A stretch of 64,000 nt of DNA from Clostridia bacterium (GTDB lineage Bacteria; Bacillota; Clostridia; Christensenellales; Aristaeellaceae), in contig JAGBBA010000049.1 in the NCBI GenBank assembly GCA_017938695.1, forward strand, positions 1 to 64,000, in the 5' to 3' direction. Both the position numbers and the translations under genes were made by a program. Below are positions 1 through 8,043 of the stretch, piece after piece. Every line of letters begins with the position of its first letter. Positions within the stretch are counted from its first letter, which is position 1. The notes below the pieces were generated by a model. It searched no databases and was not told the DNA's origin. It saw nothing but the letters and a program-made list of their open reading frames with translations.

Positions 1-74
1 TACTTCGGCGCAAACACAATATGATACTTGCATCTCCACTTGCTATGTGATAAACTCCTTACGTCATCTTTCAT
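1..74 (-). CDS. tnpA: IS200/IS605-family transposase TnpA, 5' fragment (runs off the window)
   Basis: About 25 codons are visible. They start at an ATG at 74-72 behind a strong AAAGGAGG site (about 80-88) and include SHSKWRCKYHIVFAPK, the standard amino terminus of the Y1 (HUH) transposases of IS200/IS605. These small enzymes cut and rejoin single-stranded DNA at hairpins near the element ends. The HUH histidines and the catalytic tyrosine would lie beyond position 1 and cannot be checked. The family call rests on this amino terminus plus the nearby hairpin at 163-181. Confidence 0.8.
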   Translation of the reverse strand, partial: MKDDVRSLSHSKWRCKYHIVFAPK

Positions 75-162
75 GATGATGCCTCCTTTGCTTGCTTTTG
101 CGGTTGCCAGACCACTCTCAGTATAGCATAGGAGGCCTTTTCCCGTAGGTTTTTCTTATTGA

Positions 163-181
163 CCCCCAGTTCAACTGGGGG
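163..181. repeat. 9-bp hairpin, probable IS200/IS605 left-end recognition structure
   Basis: CCCCCAGTT and AACTGGGGG flank one central base, forming a perfect stem-loop upstream of the transposase start. TnpA enzymes of this family bind such subterminal hairpins. On the plus strand it is followed by TTTT and could also act as a terminator that insulates the element from outside transcription. Confidence 0.6.
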
Positions 182-214
182 TTTTATAACGCCTTTTCGG
201 CTGACAAGCAAGAA

Positions 215-249
215 GGGCGATGATCCTGATGGATCATCGCCCCTTTTCT
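215..249 (-). terminator. Intrinsic terminator after the NlpC/P60 gene
   Basis: A perfect 12-bp stem (GGGCGATGATCC with GGATCATCGCCC, loop 227-230) lies directly beyond the stop codon of the minus-strand NlpC/P60 gene. T-rich tracts flank it on both strands, so it may work in both directions. Confidence 0.75.
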
Positions 250-1085
250 TTATTCAAGATTCTTTCTGTACCAGACATACACGCCCACGGTGTCCCAGTT
301 GAAAATGGTCATGCTGGTGTTTTCGTCCAGCCAGAAGCCATACTGCATGCCGCCGTTGGCCAGGCCCATTTCCTCACCCAGGGAGGTGGGCACCCCCAGG
401 ATGGACACCTGGGTGCCGCCGTCGGGCGGTGTGCAGCCCTTGTAGCGTTCGGTGGTGCGGATCAGGTTGGCGAAGCGTTCCTTCACCAGAGGATTGCTGC
501 CTGAGTGGATCACCAGCGGATAGTGCAGGTAGTCCGCCAGCAGGGGCAACTCCTCTGCCGTGAAGCCGTAGTCCGCCAGGGTGCCGATGTACATCATCAG
601 GTGCCTCGCCGGATGGAACGCCACCACCACGTCGCCCACCCGCAAGCTGCGAGCGGCTTCTTCCCAGTCGGCAGGCAGGTTCTGGCCCTCCTTGTGGGTG
701 TACAGGAAGTGCTCCCGGTGGGCCGGGTTGCTGAATACATCGCGCAGGTTGCCCAGCTCGCCCAGGCCGGCCTTTTCATACAGATAATTGGTAAAGCCGG
801 AGCAATCCAGGCCCACCAGGTAGGTCTTGTCCACCGAATAGCCGCCGTCGGTGACCCAGGCCTTCATCTGCCGGTATTCCGGGTAGCTGGCCAGCATGAT
901 GTCCTCGATCTGGATGCCGCCGCCGCACCGGTTTCCCGGTTGTAGCGGTCAATGAAGATATTCCCCTTTTCCAGCAGCTTGAAGCCCTCGTCCAGCAGCG
1001 CATGGCGTTCCACCTGGCCGTGGGCCGTGGTGACAGAAAACAGCATCAGCATTGCGCAGCAAAGCGCAGCGATCTTCCGCAGCAT
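250..1085 (-). pseudogene. Secreted NlpC/P60-family cysteine peptidase, frameshifted
   Basis: Two overlapping minus-strand frames together make one protein. The first (from 1085) has a signal peptide (LRKIAALCCAMLMLFSV) and a short mature start ending near NRETG. The second continues with GGIQIEDIM and carries the NlpC/P60 core: the nucleophile in LDCSGF, a catalytic-type histidine in HLMMYIG, and a third polar site in VIHSG. The frames join in a GCG-repeat tract near 923-932, where one missing base would explain the break. The intact protein would be about 278 residues, exported, and likely act on peptidoglycan peptides. The frameshift may be a real mutation, slippage at the repeat, or a sequence error. 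The start has a GGGAGA site 7 bases upstream and a good promoter. Confidence 0.75.
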
Positions 1086-1116
1086 CTTTCGTTCTCCCTT
1101 TTCTCCATTTTCCGTT

Positions 1117-1145
1117 ATTGTATCATATCATATACGCCTGGTCAA
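1117..1145 (-). promoter_or_regulatory. Sigma-A promoter of the NlpC/P60 gene
   Basis: Minus-strand TTGACC (1140-1145) and TACAAT (1117-1122) are separated by 17 bases, upstream of the ATG at 1085. The -35 box lies only a few bases from the stop codon of the next gene, so that gene probably ends without its own terminator here. Confidence 0.7.
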
Positions 1146-1147
1146 TT

Positions 1148-1987
1148 TCACAAGCCCAGCAGCTGCGCCGCATTGCCGCCCAGGATGGCCTGCCTGTCGT
1201 CTTCCGCCAGGGGCAGCTGCCGCAGCTGCTCCAGGCTGGATTGCTGGTCAGCCCAGGGGCAGTCCGTGCCGAACACGATCCGCCCTGCGCCAAATGCCTT
1301 CACCAGCTGGCAGAAGGCTTCTGCATCCAGCATGTGCAATTGCTCCGGCGCATAATGGCCTGGCTCCAGGGGCGTGATCTCCCCCAGGGAGAACGCCGTG
1401 TCCAGCATGACGGAGGTATCCGCCAGGCATTCCGCCACGCGCTCCCAGTTGCGCCAGCCGCCCATGTGGGCGCAGATCAGCCGCACCGGCCCGGCCATAT
1501 GCAGGGCCCGGCGGATCATCTCCGGGCTGCAGCGCACTTCGCCGGGAAAGCCGATGTCGTCCCCGGCGTGCATCACCACCGTCAGCCCAAGCTCGCCAGC
1601 CTTGGCCAGGATGCGCACAAACCGCGCATCGTCAATATCCACGCCCTGGTACACCGGATGGATCTTGACGCCCTTCAGCCCCAGCGAAGCAATGCGGGCC
1701 AGCTCGGCCTCTACGCCTTCCATCTCCGGGTGGATGCACCCGAAGTAGACCAGCCCGTCCTTGCCCGTCAGCTGCACGGAAAGGTCGTTCATCGAGCCGA
1801 CCTTCACCGGGTTGGTGGCCACCGGCAGCACCACCGACCAGTCGATGCCCGCCCTGTGCATGGATGCCTGCAAGCCGCTCACCGTGCCGTTAGTAAAGGC
1901 CATGGAATGGCTGGCCTGCTGCAATTTGCCGATGGCCGCCGCGGCGATCCTGTCCGGGAAGGTATGGGTGTGGAAATCAACGATCAT
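1148..1987 (-). CDS. Amidohydrolase-2 family metal-dependent hydrolase
   Basis: A TIM-barrel hydrolase of about 279 residues. The metal-site motifs occur in order: DFHTHTF near the amino terminus, KIHPVYQ, VVMHAGDD, LICAHMGG and VFGTDCPW. This is the pattern of the ACMSD-like amidohydrolase-2 group, whose members hydrolyse or decarboxylate varied small carboxylates, so the substrate cannot be named. There is no signal peptide, so it is cytoplasmic. Of two possible ATGs, the one at 1987 is preferred: AGGAG sits nine bases before it but touches the ATG at 1996. It is transcribed divergently from the acyl-CoA ligase gene, which hints at, but does not prove, a shared aromatic or carboxylate pathway. 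Confidence 0.85.
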   Translation of the reverse strand: MIVDFHTHTFPDRIAAAAIGKLQQASHSMAFTNGTVSGLQASMHRAGIDWSVVLPVATNPVKVGSMNDLSVQLTGKDGLVYFGCIHPEMEGVEAELARIASLGLKGVKIHPVYQGVDIDDARFVRILAKAGELGLTVVMHAGDDIGFPGEVRCSPEMIRRALHMAGPVRLICAHMGGWRNWERVAECLADTSVMLDTAFSLGEITPLEPGHYAPEQLHMLDAEAFCQLVKAFGAGRIVFGTDCPWADQQSSLEQLRQLPLAEDDRQAILGGNAAQLLGL

Positions 1988-2013
1988 CCTGAACATCTCC
2001 TTTTGATGAAAAC

Positions 2014-2042
2014 AGTTTATCCCCCACGCCTGCCCCTGTCAA
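2014..2042 (-). promoter_or_regulatory. Sigma-A promoter of the amidohydrolase gene
   Basis: Minus-strand TTGACA (2037-2042), a 17-base GC-rich spacer and TAAACT (2014-2019). The promoter is back to back with the acyl-CoA ligase promoter at 2075-2103, leaving about 30 bases between them. Confidence 0.7.
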
Positions 2043-2074
2043 GAAAAGATACAAATTAGATACAATCCATTTCG

Positions 2075-2103
2075 TTGACTTATCATGTCGCTGCTGGTAG
2101 AAT
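2075..2103 (+). promoter_or_regulatory. Sigma-A promoter of the acyl-CoA ligase gene
   Basis: TTGACT (2075-2080), a 17-base spacer and TAGAAT (2098-2103), 34 bases before the GTG start at 2138. No other clear promoter was seen before the following symporter, so this one may drive a long transcript to the terminator at 9801. Confidence 0.7.
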
Positions 2104-2137
2104 ATTGGACAAATGAGGTTACAAAGGAGATTTTACT

Positions 2138-3775
2138 GTGCTGCTTACAGATTACTTAGAGCGGAACGCCAGGCTCTACGGCATGGAAACCGCGCTGGTG
2201 GAGATCAACCCCTCCGAGGAGCGCGACAAGGCCGTGACCTGGCGCGAGTTTAACCTGATCGAGAACGCCAACCCTGACGCACCCTACCGCCGGGAACTGA
2301 GCTGGCGCGAGTTTGACAGCCGGGCGAACCGCTTTGCTAACCTGCTTTTGTCCCGCGGCATCAAGCGCGGCACCAAGGTGGCCATCCTGCTGATGAACTG
2401 CCTGGAGTGGCTGCCCATTTATTTCGGCATCCTGAAGGCTGGCTGCATCGCCGTGCCGATGAACTTCCGCTATTCCAGCGATGAGATCAAGTACTGCCTG
2501 GAGCTGGCGGATGTGGAACTGCTGGTCTTCGGCCCTGAGTTCATCAGCCGCATGGATGCCATCCACCCGGAGCTGACCGGACTGAAGTTCACCTTCTTCG
2601 TGGGTAAGAACGGCCCCGACTACACCGAGGACTGCCTGCGCCTGATGACCTTCTGCTCCTCCACCTGTCCGCCTGTGGCCCTTTGCGAAAAGGACTATGC
2701 CGCCATTTATTTCTCCTCCGGCACCACGGGCTTCCCCAAGGCCATCCTGCACAACCACCGTGCCCTGGCCTATTCCTGCGAGGTGGAGCAGGCCCATCAC
2801 GGCCAAACGAAGGACGACGTGTTCCTCTGCATTCCTCCGCTGTATCACACCGGTGCGAAGATGCACTGGTTTGGCTCGCTGTTCTCCGGCAGCAAGGCTG
2901 TGCTGCTGCGCGGCGTGAAGCCCGAGTGGATTCTCCGCGCGGTGAACGACGAACGCTGCACCATCGTATGGCTGCTGGTGCCCTGGGCCCAGGATCTCCT
3001 GGACGCCATCGACGCTGGCCGCGTTGATCTGGATCACTACTACCTGGACCAGTGGCGGCTGATGCACATCGGCGCGCAGCCCGTGCCCCCCAGCCTGATC
3101 CACCGCTGGATGAAGCTCTTCCCCCACCACCAGTACGACACCAACTACGGCCTATCCGAGTCCATCGGCCCGGGCTGCGTGCACCTGGGCGTAGAGAACG
3201 TGCACAAGGTGGGTGCCATCGGCAAGCCTGGTTACCAGTGGGAAGCCAGGATCGTCAACCCCGCCGGTGAAGAAGTGCCCCAGGGCGATGTGGGCGAACT
3301 GATCGTCCGCGGCGACGGCGTGATGCTCTGCTATTACAAGAACCCCGAAGCCACCGCCGAGGTGCTCAAGGACGGCTGGCTCTACACCGGTGACATGGCC
3401 CGCATGGACGAGGAAGGCTTCATCTACCTCGTCGACCGCAAGAAGGACGTGGTCATCTCCGGCGGCGAAAACCTCTACCCCGTGCAGATCGAAGATTATC
3501 TCCGCGGCTTTGACAAGATCAAGGATGTGGCTGTCATTGGATTGCCCGACGCGCGTTTGGGCGAGATCGCTGCGGCGATCGTGGAGATCAAGGAAGGCAT
3601 CACCTGCACCGAGGAGGAGATCAACCAGTTCTGCGAGGGCATGCCCCGTTACAAGCGCCCCCGCAAGGTGATCTTCGACAAGGTTCCCCGCAACCCCACC
3701 GGCAAGATCGAAAAGCCCGTCCTACGCGAGAAGTATTGCCAGGGCCGCCTCGTAGAAGCACAGATCACCGGCTGA
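2138..3775 (+). CDS. AMP-forming acyl-CoA ligase/synthetase
   Basis: A 545-residue ANL-superfamily enzyme that activates a carboxylic acid with ATP to an acyl-AMP and then an acyl-CoA. Visible motifs are the phosphate loop SSGTTGFPKA (about residue 190), YGLSE, the hinge region GWLYTGDM, DRKKDVVISGGENLYP (about 440) and the carboxy-terminal catalytic lysine in PTGKIEK (about 520). The substrate is not evident. The protein is soluble. Translation starts at GTG, with AAAGGAGA nine bases upstream. It heads the run that continues with a sodium symporter, iorAB and a PaaK-type ligase, so an aromatic or branched carboxylate is a reasonable guess. Family certain, substrate unknown. Confidence 0.88.
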   Translation: MLLTDYLERNARLYGMETALVEINPSEERDKAVTWREFNLIENANPDAPYRRELSWREFDSRANRFANLLLSRGIKRGTKVAILLMNCLEWLPIYFGILKAGCIAVPMNFRYSSDEIKYCLELADVELLVFGPEFISRMDAIHPELTGLKFTFFVGKNGPDYTEDCLRLMTFCSSTCPPVALCEKDYAAIYFSSGTTGFPKAILHNHRALAYSCEVEQAHHGQTKDDVFLCIPPLYHTGAKMHWFGSLFSGSKAVLLRGVKPEWILRAVNDERCTIVWLLVPWAQDLLDAIDAGRVDLDHYYLDQWRLMHIGAQPVPPSLIHRWMKLFPHHQYDTNYGLSESIGPGCVHLGVENVHKVGAIGKPGYQWEARIVNPAGEEVPQGDVGELIVRGDGVMLCYYKNPEATAEVLKDGWLYTGDMARMDEEGFIYLVDRKKDVVISGGENLYPVQIEDYLRGFDKIKDVAVIGLPDARLGEIAAAIVEIKEGITCTEEEINQFCEGMPRYKRPRKVIFDKVPRNPTGKIEKPVLREKYCQGRLVEAQITG

Positions 3776-4119
3776 GCCGTTCGTAAAAGTGGCATAGCCA
3801 CTTTTACGAGGTTTGCACTTCGTCGCTGGTCGCTGTGCTCCCGACCGCTCCTTCGTGTAAGGAAAGTTTTCCGCAAGCGGAAAACGGCCCCGCCCCGTCG
3901 AGGGAGAGACCTTGTCTCGACTAGCGAGGTCTGTGCTTGCACAGACCGAAGCGTAGCCATCGCACGGCTTTATGACGTGTGATGGCCGAGCCTGGCAGAG
4001 CCGCCGGATACGATTACAGTCCTGCGGACGGCTATTTGCACCGCCATGTGGCACCATTGATTCAGTATCTGTTTCATTGCAGATAAAGTAGCACTTGTAG
4101 TACGGAAGGAGAACTGCAT
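3776..4119. repeat. 344-bp gene-free spacer packed with inverted repeats
   Basis: No credible gene is present. At least five stem-loops follow one another: CGTAAAAGTG/CACTTTTACG (3781-3809), GTTTTCCGC/GCGGAAAAC (about 3866-3885), GTCGAG/CTCGAC (about 3897-3921), GGTCTGTGC/GCACAGACC (about 3929-3948) and CCATCGCACG/CGTGTGATGG (about 3957-3985). None has a good T tract on the plus strand. The first could attenuate transcription after the ligase gene. The layout resembles the spacer at 54208-54493, and the TCCGC..AAGCGGAA stem occurs in both. Confidence 0.6.
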
Positions 4120-5667
4120 ATGGATCTGTTCATCAAAATTGGTATGCTTGTCGTTTTCTTTGGCATGACCATCGGCATCGGCCTCTACTGCCGCAAGCAT
4201 GCCACCGACGTCAACGGCTTCGTCCTGGGCGGACGCAGCGTAGGCCCCTGGCTCACCGCCTTCGCCTATGGCACCAGCTATTTCTCGGCTGTGGTGTTCG
4301 TTGGCTACGCTGGCCAGTTCGGCTGGAAGTACGGCATCGCCGCCACCTGGGCGGGCATCGGCAATGCGCTGATCGGCTCGCTGATGGCATGGGCGTTCCT
4401 GGGCCGCCGCACCCGCGTGATGACCCAGCACCTGGACAGTGCCACCATGCCCCAGTTCTTCGAGCGTCGTTTCAAGAGCCCCGCGCTGAAGATTGCCGCC
4501 TCGGCCATCATCTTCATTTTCCTGATCCCCTACACTGCTTCGCTGTATAACGGTCTCAGCCGCCTGTTCGGTATGGCCTTCGATATTGATTACAGCGTGT
4601 GCGTCATCGCCATGGCCATCCTCACCGGCATCTATGTCATTGCCGGCGGCTACATGGCTACTGCTATCAACGACTTCATCCAGGGCATCATCATGATCGT
4701 GGGCATCGTGGCCGTCATTGCTGCGGTGCTCAACAGCCAGGGCGGTTTCATGGAAGCTCTGAACAAGCTGGGCCAGGTGTCCGATCCCGCCGTGAGCGAA
4801 ACCCCCGGCATCTTCGCCAGCTTCTTCGGCCCCGACCCCCTGAACCTGCTGGGCGTGGTGCTGCTCACCTCCCTGGGCACCTGGGGTCTGCCCCAGATGA
4901 TGCAAAAGTTCTACGCCATCAAGAGCGAGCAGGCCATCAACAAGGGCATGATCATCTCCACCATTTTCGCGGCCATCGTGGCTGGCGGCTGCTACTTCCT
5001 GGGCGGTTTCGGCCGTCTGTTCGAGGTGGACGTGGCCACCCAGGGCTTCGACGCGGTGATCCCCACCATGCTGTCCGGCCTGTCCCCCTTCCTGATCGCC
5101 GTGGTGGTGGTGCTGGTGCTGTCCGCCTCCATGTCCACGCTGTCCTCCCTGGTGCTCACCTCCGCCTCCACCCTCACGCTGGACTTCATCAAGGGCACCA
5201 TCGTGAAGGACATGGACGAAAAAAAGCAGCTGAAGGTCATGCGCGGGCTGATCGTGGTGTTCATCGCCGTTTCCGTGGTGCTGGCCATCATCCAGTACAA
5301 GTCCAACGTCACCTTCATCGCGCAGCTGATGGGCATCAGCTGGGGCGCGCTGGCCGGTGCTTTCCTGGCCCCCTTCCTTTACGGCCTGTACTGGAAGCGC
5401 ACCAGCCGCATCGCCGTGTGGACCAGCTTCATCTTCTCCTCTGTGGTCATGCTGGCCAACATGCTGGTGAAATCCGCCTTTCCGCCCATCCTGCAGTCCC
5501 CCATCAATGCAGGCGCGTTCTGCATGATCGCCGGGCTGGTCATGGTTCCCGTCATCAGCCTGATCACCCCCAAGCTTCCCCAGGATCATCTCGCCCAGGT
5601 GTTCTCCTGCTATGACCGCAAGGTCACCGTCACCGTGAAGGACTCCATCGGCGATCAGAATACCTAA
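4120..5667 (+). CDS. Sodium:solute symporter (SSS family)
   Basis: A 515-residue multi-span membrane protein with the SSS layout: a first helix followed by the GGRSVGPWLTAFAYGTSYFSA region, a conserved loop around YNGLSRLFG, and the SSS signature area SASMSTLSSLVLTSASTLTLDF in the second half. Members import sugars, amino acids, acetate, pantothenate or other organic anions with sodium. The substrate cannot be read from the sequence. Its place between an acyl-CoA ligase and iorAB suggests an aromatic or short-chain acid. Start ATG at 4120 with AAGGAG eight bases upstream. It could draw on a sodium gradient maintained by the Mrp-like complex at 43525-52858 (inference). Confidence 0.88.
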   Translation: MDLFIKIGMLVVFFGMTIGIGLYCRKHATDVNGFVLGGRSVGPWLTAFAYGTSYFSAVVFVGYAGQFGWKYGIAATWAGIGNALIGSLMAWAFLGRRTRVMTQHLDSATMPQFFERRFKSPALKIAASAIIFIFLIPYTASLYNGLSRLFGMAFDIDYSVCVIAMAILTGIYVIAGGYMATAINDFIQGIIMIVGIVAVIAAVLNSQGGFMEALNKLGQVSDPAVSETPGIFASFFGPDPLNLLGVVLLTSLGTWGLPQMMQKFYAIKSEQAINKGMIISTIFAAIVAGGCYFLGGFGRLFEVDVATQGFDAVIPTMLSGLSPFLIAVVVVLVLSASMSTLSSLVLTSASTLTLDFIKGTIVKDMDEKKQLKVMRGLIVVFIAVSVVLAIIQYKSNVTFIAQLMGISWGALAGAFLAPFLYGLYWKRTSRIAVWTSFIFSSVVMLANMLVKSAFPPILQSPINAGAFCMIAGLVMVPVISLITPKLPQDHLAQVFSCYDRKVTVTVKDSIGDQNT

Positions 5668-5692
5668 CCAAAGCAAGAAAGAAGGTTCCTCC

Positions 5693-7435
5693 ATGAAGCA
5701 GCTTATGCTGGGCAACGAAGCCGTTGCCCGCGGACTTTACGAAGCCGGATGCTCCTTTGTGTCCAGCTACCCCGGCACCCCCTCCACGGAGATCACCGAG
5801 GCCGTGGCCAAGTATCAGGAGGTCTACGCAGAGTGGGCCCCCAATGAGAAGGTCGCCATGGAGGCTGCCTTCGGTGCCTGCCTGGCTGGCAAGCGCAGCT
5901 TCTGCGGCATGAAGCACGTGGGCCTGAACGTGGCCGCCGACCCCCTGTTCACCATCGCCTACACCGGCGTGAATGCCGGTATGGTCATTGCTGTGGCGGA
6001 TGATGCAGGCATGCACTCCTCCCAGAACGAGCAGGACTCCCGGCACTACGCCCGCGCCGCCAAGATCCCCATGCTGGAGCCTGCCGACTCCGCCGAGGCC
6101 CTGGCCTTTACCAAGCTGGCCTACGATATTTCCGAAAAGTTCGATACACCCGTGCTGGTGAAGATGTGCACCCGCGTGGCCCACTCCCAGAGCGTGGTGG
6201 AGCCCGCTGAGCGCGTGGAATTCTCCAAGACCTACGAGAAGAATCCCCAGAAGTATATCATGATGCCTGGCAACGCCAAGCGTCGCCACCCCTTTGTGGA
6301 AGAGCGCACCAAGGCCCTGGCCGACTGGGCCGAGACCGCTGACATCAACCGCGTGGAAGAGGGCAGCGACCACAGCCGCGGCATCATCACCTCCTCCACT
6401 TCCTACCAGTATGTGAAGGAAGTCTGCGGCGACAAGTACCCCGTGCTGAAGCTGGGCATGATCTGGCCCATGCCGGAAAAGAAGATCCGCGACTTCGCCG
6501 CTTCTGTCGACGAATTGGTCGTGGTCGAGGAGCTGGACAGCTTCATCGAAGCCCACTGCCTGAGCCTGGGACTGAAGGTCACCGGCAAGGATACCTTCCC
6601 CTGCATTGACGAGTTTTCCCAGAACCTGGTGGCTGCCAAGCTGAACGCCGCCGTGCCCGAGACCGGTGCCAAGGTGGCGGATATGATCCCCGCCCGTCCC
6701 CCGGTGATGTGCGCCGGCTGCCCCCACCGCGGTCTGTTCTACACCCTGGCCAAGAACAAGATCACCGCGCTGGGCGATATCGGCTGCTATACCCTGGGTG
6801 CTGTGCCGCCCCTGGGCGCGCTGGACACCACCATCTGCATGGGTGCCTCCATTTCCGGTGCTCACGGCTTCACCAAGGCGCAGAATGGTGCTGCCGACAA
6901 CAAGACCGTGGCCGTCATCGGCGACTCCACCTTCATGCACTCCGGCATCACAGGCCTGGTGAACGTGGCCTACAACGAGAGCAATGCCACCATTATCATT
7001 GTGGACAACTCCATCACCGGCATGACCGGCCACCAGCAGAACCCCACCACCGGCTTCAACCTCAAGGGCGACCCCTGCACGAAGATCGACCTGGAAACCC
7101 TCTGCCGCGCCGTGGGCATCCGCCGGGTGCGCGTGGTGGACCCCTACAACCTGGCCGAAACGGAAACCGCCATCAAGGAAGAGCTGGCTGCTCCCGAGGC
7201 CAGCGTGATCATCAGCCGCCGTCCCTGCGCGCTGCTGAAGTACGTCAAGCACAACAAGCCCGTCCGGGTGGAAAGCGATAAGTGCCGCTCCTGCAAAATG
7301 TGCATGAAGATCGGCTGCCCCGCCATTTCCATGAAGGACAACAAGGCTACCATCGACAATACCCTGTGCACCGGCTGCGGCGTGTGCGCCCAGCTTTGCA
7401 AATTCGACGCCATCCAGGCCGCAAAGGAGGATTGA
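5693..7435 (+). CDS. iorA: Indolepyruvate:ferredoxin oxidoreductase, alpha subunit
   Basis: A 580-residue thiamine-diphosphate subunit that, with IorB, converts aryl 2-oxoacids (indolepyruvate, phenylpyruvate) plus CoA to arylacetyl-CoA and CO2 while reducing ferredoxin. The pyrimidine-binding half opens with SSYPGTPSTEI (about residue 24). The thiamine-diphosphate half has CAGCPHRG, GDIGCYTLG (about 361) and GDSTFMHSG. The tail (about 530-575) is a ferredoxin domain with CRSCKMC and CTGCGVCAQLC. Its first cluster motif reads CxxCxxCxxxxC rather than the canonical CxxCxxCxxxCP. Length and order match IorA. It is translationally close to iorB, 2 bases away. The reaction can run in either direction in anaerobes. 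Confidence 0.95.
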   Translation: MKQLMLGNEAVARGLYEAGCSFVSSYPGTPSTEITEAVAKYQEVYAEWAPNEKVAMEAAFGACLAGKRSFCGMKHVGLNVAADPLFTIAYTGVNAGMVIAVADDAGMHSSQNEQDSRHYARAAKIPMLEPADSAEALAFTKLAYDISEKFDTPVLVKMCTRVAHSQSVVEPAERVEFSKTYEKNPQKYIMMPGNAKRRHPFVEERTKALADWAETADINRVEEGSDHSRGIITSSTSYQYVKEVCGDKYPVLKLGMIWPMPEKKIRDFAASVDELVVVEELDSFIEAHCLSLGLKVTGKDTFPCIDEFSQNLVAAKLNAAVPETGAKVADMIPARPPVMCAGCPHRGLFYTLAKNKITALGDIGCYTLGAVPPLGALDTTICMGASISGAHGFTKAQNGAADNKTVAVIGDSTFMHSGITGLVNVAYNESNATIIIVDNSITGMTGHQQNPTTGFNLKGDPCTKIDLETLCRAVGIRRVRVVDPYNLAETETAIKEELAAPEASVIISRRPCALLKYVKHNKPVRVESDKCRSCKMCMKIGCPAISMKDNKATIDNTLCTGCGVCAQLCKFDAIQAAKED

Positions 7436-7437
7436 CC

Positions 7438-8010
7438 ATGCAGACGAAAAACATCATGATCGTGGGCGTGGGCGGCCAGGGCAGCCTGCTGGCATCAAAG
7501 CTTCTGGGCCGTCTGCTGCTCACCAAGGGCTATGACATCAAGGTAAGCGAAGTGCATGGCATGAGCCAGCGCGGCGGCAGCGTGGTGACCTATGTGCGCT
7601 TTGGCGACAAGGTGTACTCCCCCGTCATCGACAAGGGCGAAGCGGATTACATCGTTTCCTTCGAGCTGCTGGAGGCTGCCCGCTGGACCGAATACCTGCG
7701 CAAGGGCGGCAAGATCGTTACCAACACCCAGCAGATCAACCCCATGCCCGTCATTACCGGCGTGGCGGAATATCCCGCCGACCTGGCCGAAAAGATGCAG
7801 GCCGCCGGTATCCAGGTGGACGCCTTCGACGCCCTGAGCCTGGCCGAACAGGCTGGCTCCGCCAAGGCCGTGAACATCGTCCTGATGGGCCACCTGTCCC
7901 GAAACTTCGACTTCACCCTGGAAGAGTGGCTGGACGCGATTGAGAAATCCGTGCCCGCCAAATTCCTGGAGATGAATAAAAAAGCGTTTATTCTTGGCCG
8001 AGAAGCCTAA
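7438..8010 (+). CDS. iorB: Indolepyruvate:ferredoxin oxidoreductase, beta subunit
   Basis: A 190-residue gamma-type 2-oxoacid oxidoreductase domain. It shows VGVGGQGSLLASKLLG at the amino terminus, EVHGMSQRGGSVVTYVRFG, and YIVSFELLEAAR, all typical of IorB, which completes the IorA active site. The ATG at 7438 follows the iorA stop by two bases, and AAAGGAGG lies inside the end of iorA, so the two subunits are probably made in equal amounts. In-frame codons upstream belong to iorA overlap and are not used. Confidence 0.95.
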   Translation: MQTKNIMIVGVGGQGSLLASKLLGRLLLTKGYDIKVSEVHGMSQRGGSVVTYVRFGDKVYSPVIDKGEADYIVSFELLEAARWTEYLRKGGKIVTNTQQINPMPVITGVAEYPADLAEKMQAAGIQVDAFDALSLAEQAGSAKAVNIVLMGHLSRNFDFTLEEWLDAIEKSVPAKFLEMNKKAFILGREA

Positions 8011-8043
8011 TCGCAACCCGACCACACAAAGGAGTGACCTGGT

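Larger units (their letters stand above)
1..195 (-). mobile_element. IS200/IS605-family element, left-end part only
   Basis: The window opens inside a minus-strand insertion sequence. What is visible is the start of its transposase gene and, about 90 bases upstream of it, a GC-rich perfect hairpin of the kind IS200/IS605 elements carry near their left end. The outer boundary cannot be fixed: there is no terminal inverted repeat or target duplication in this family, and the other end lies outside the window. The limit of 195 is approximate. Whether the element is complete cannot be judged here. Confidence 0.7.

Noticed and set aside
3649-4057. Minus-strand open frames of 103 and 111 codons in the spacer after the acyl-CoA ligase
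   Set aside because: They translate hairpin arms into Arg/Ser-rich peptides and extend into the ligase gene; no ribosome site.
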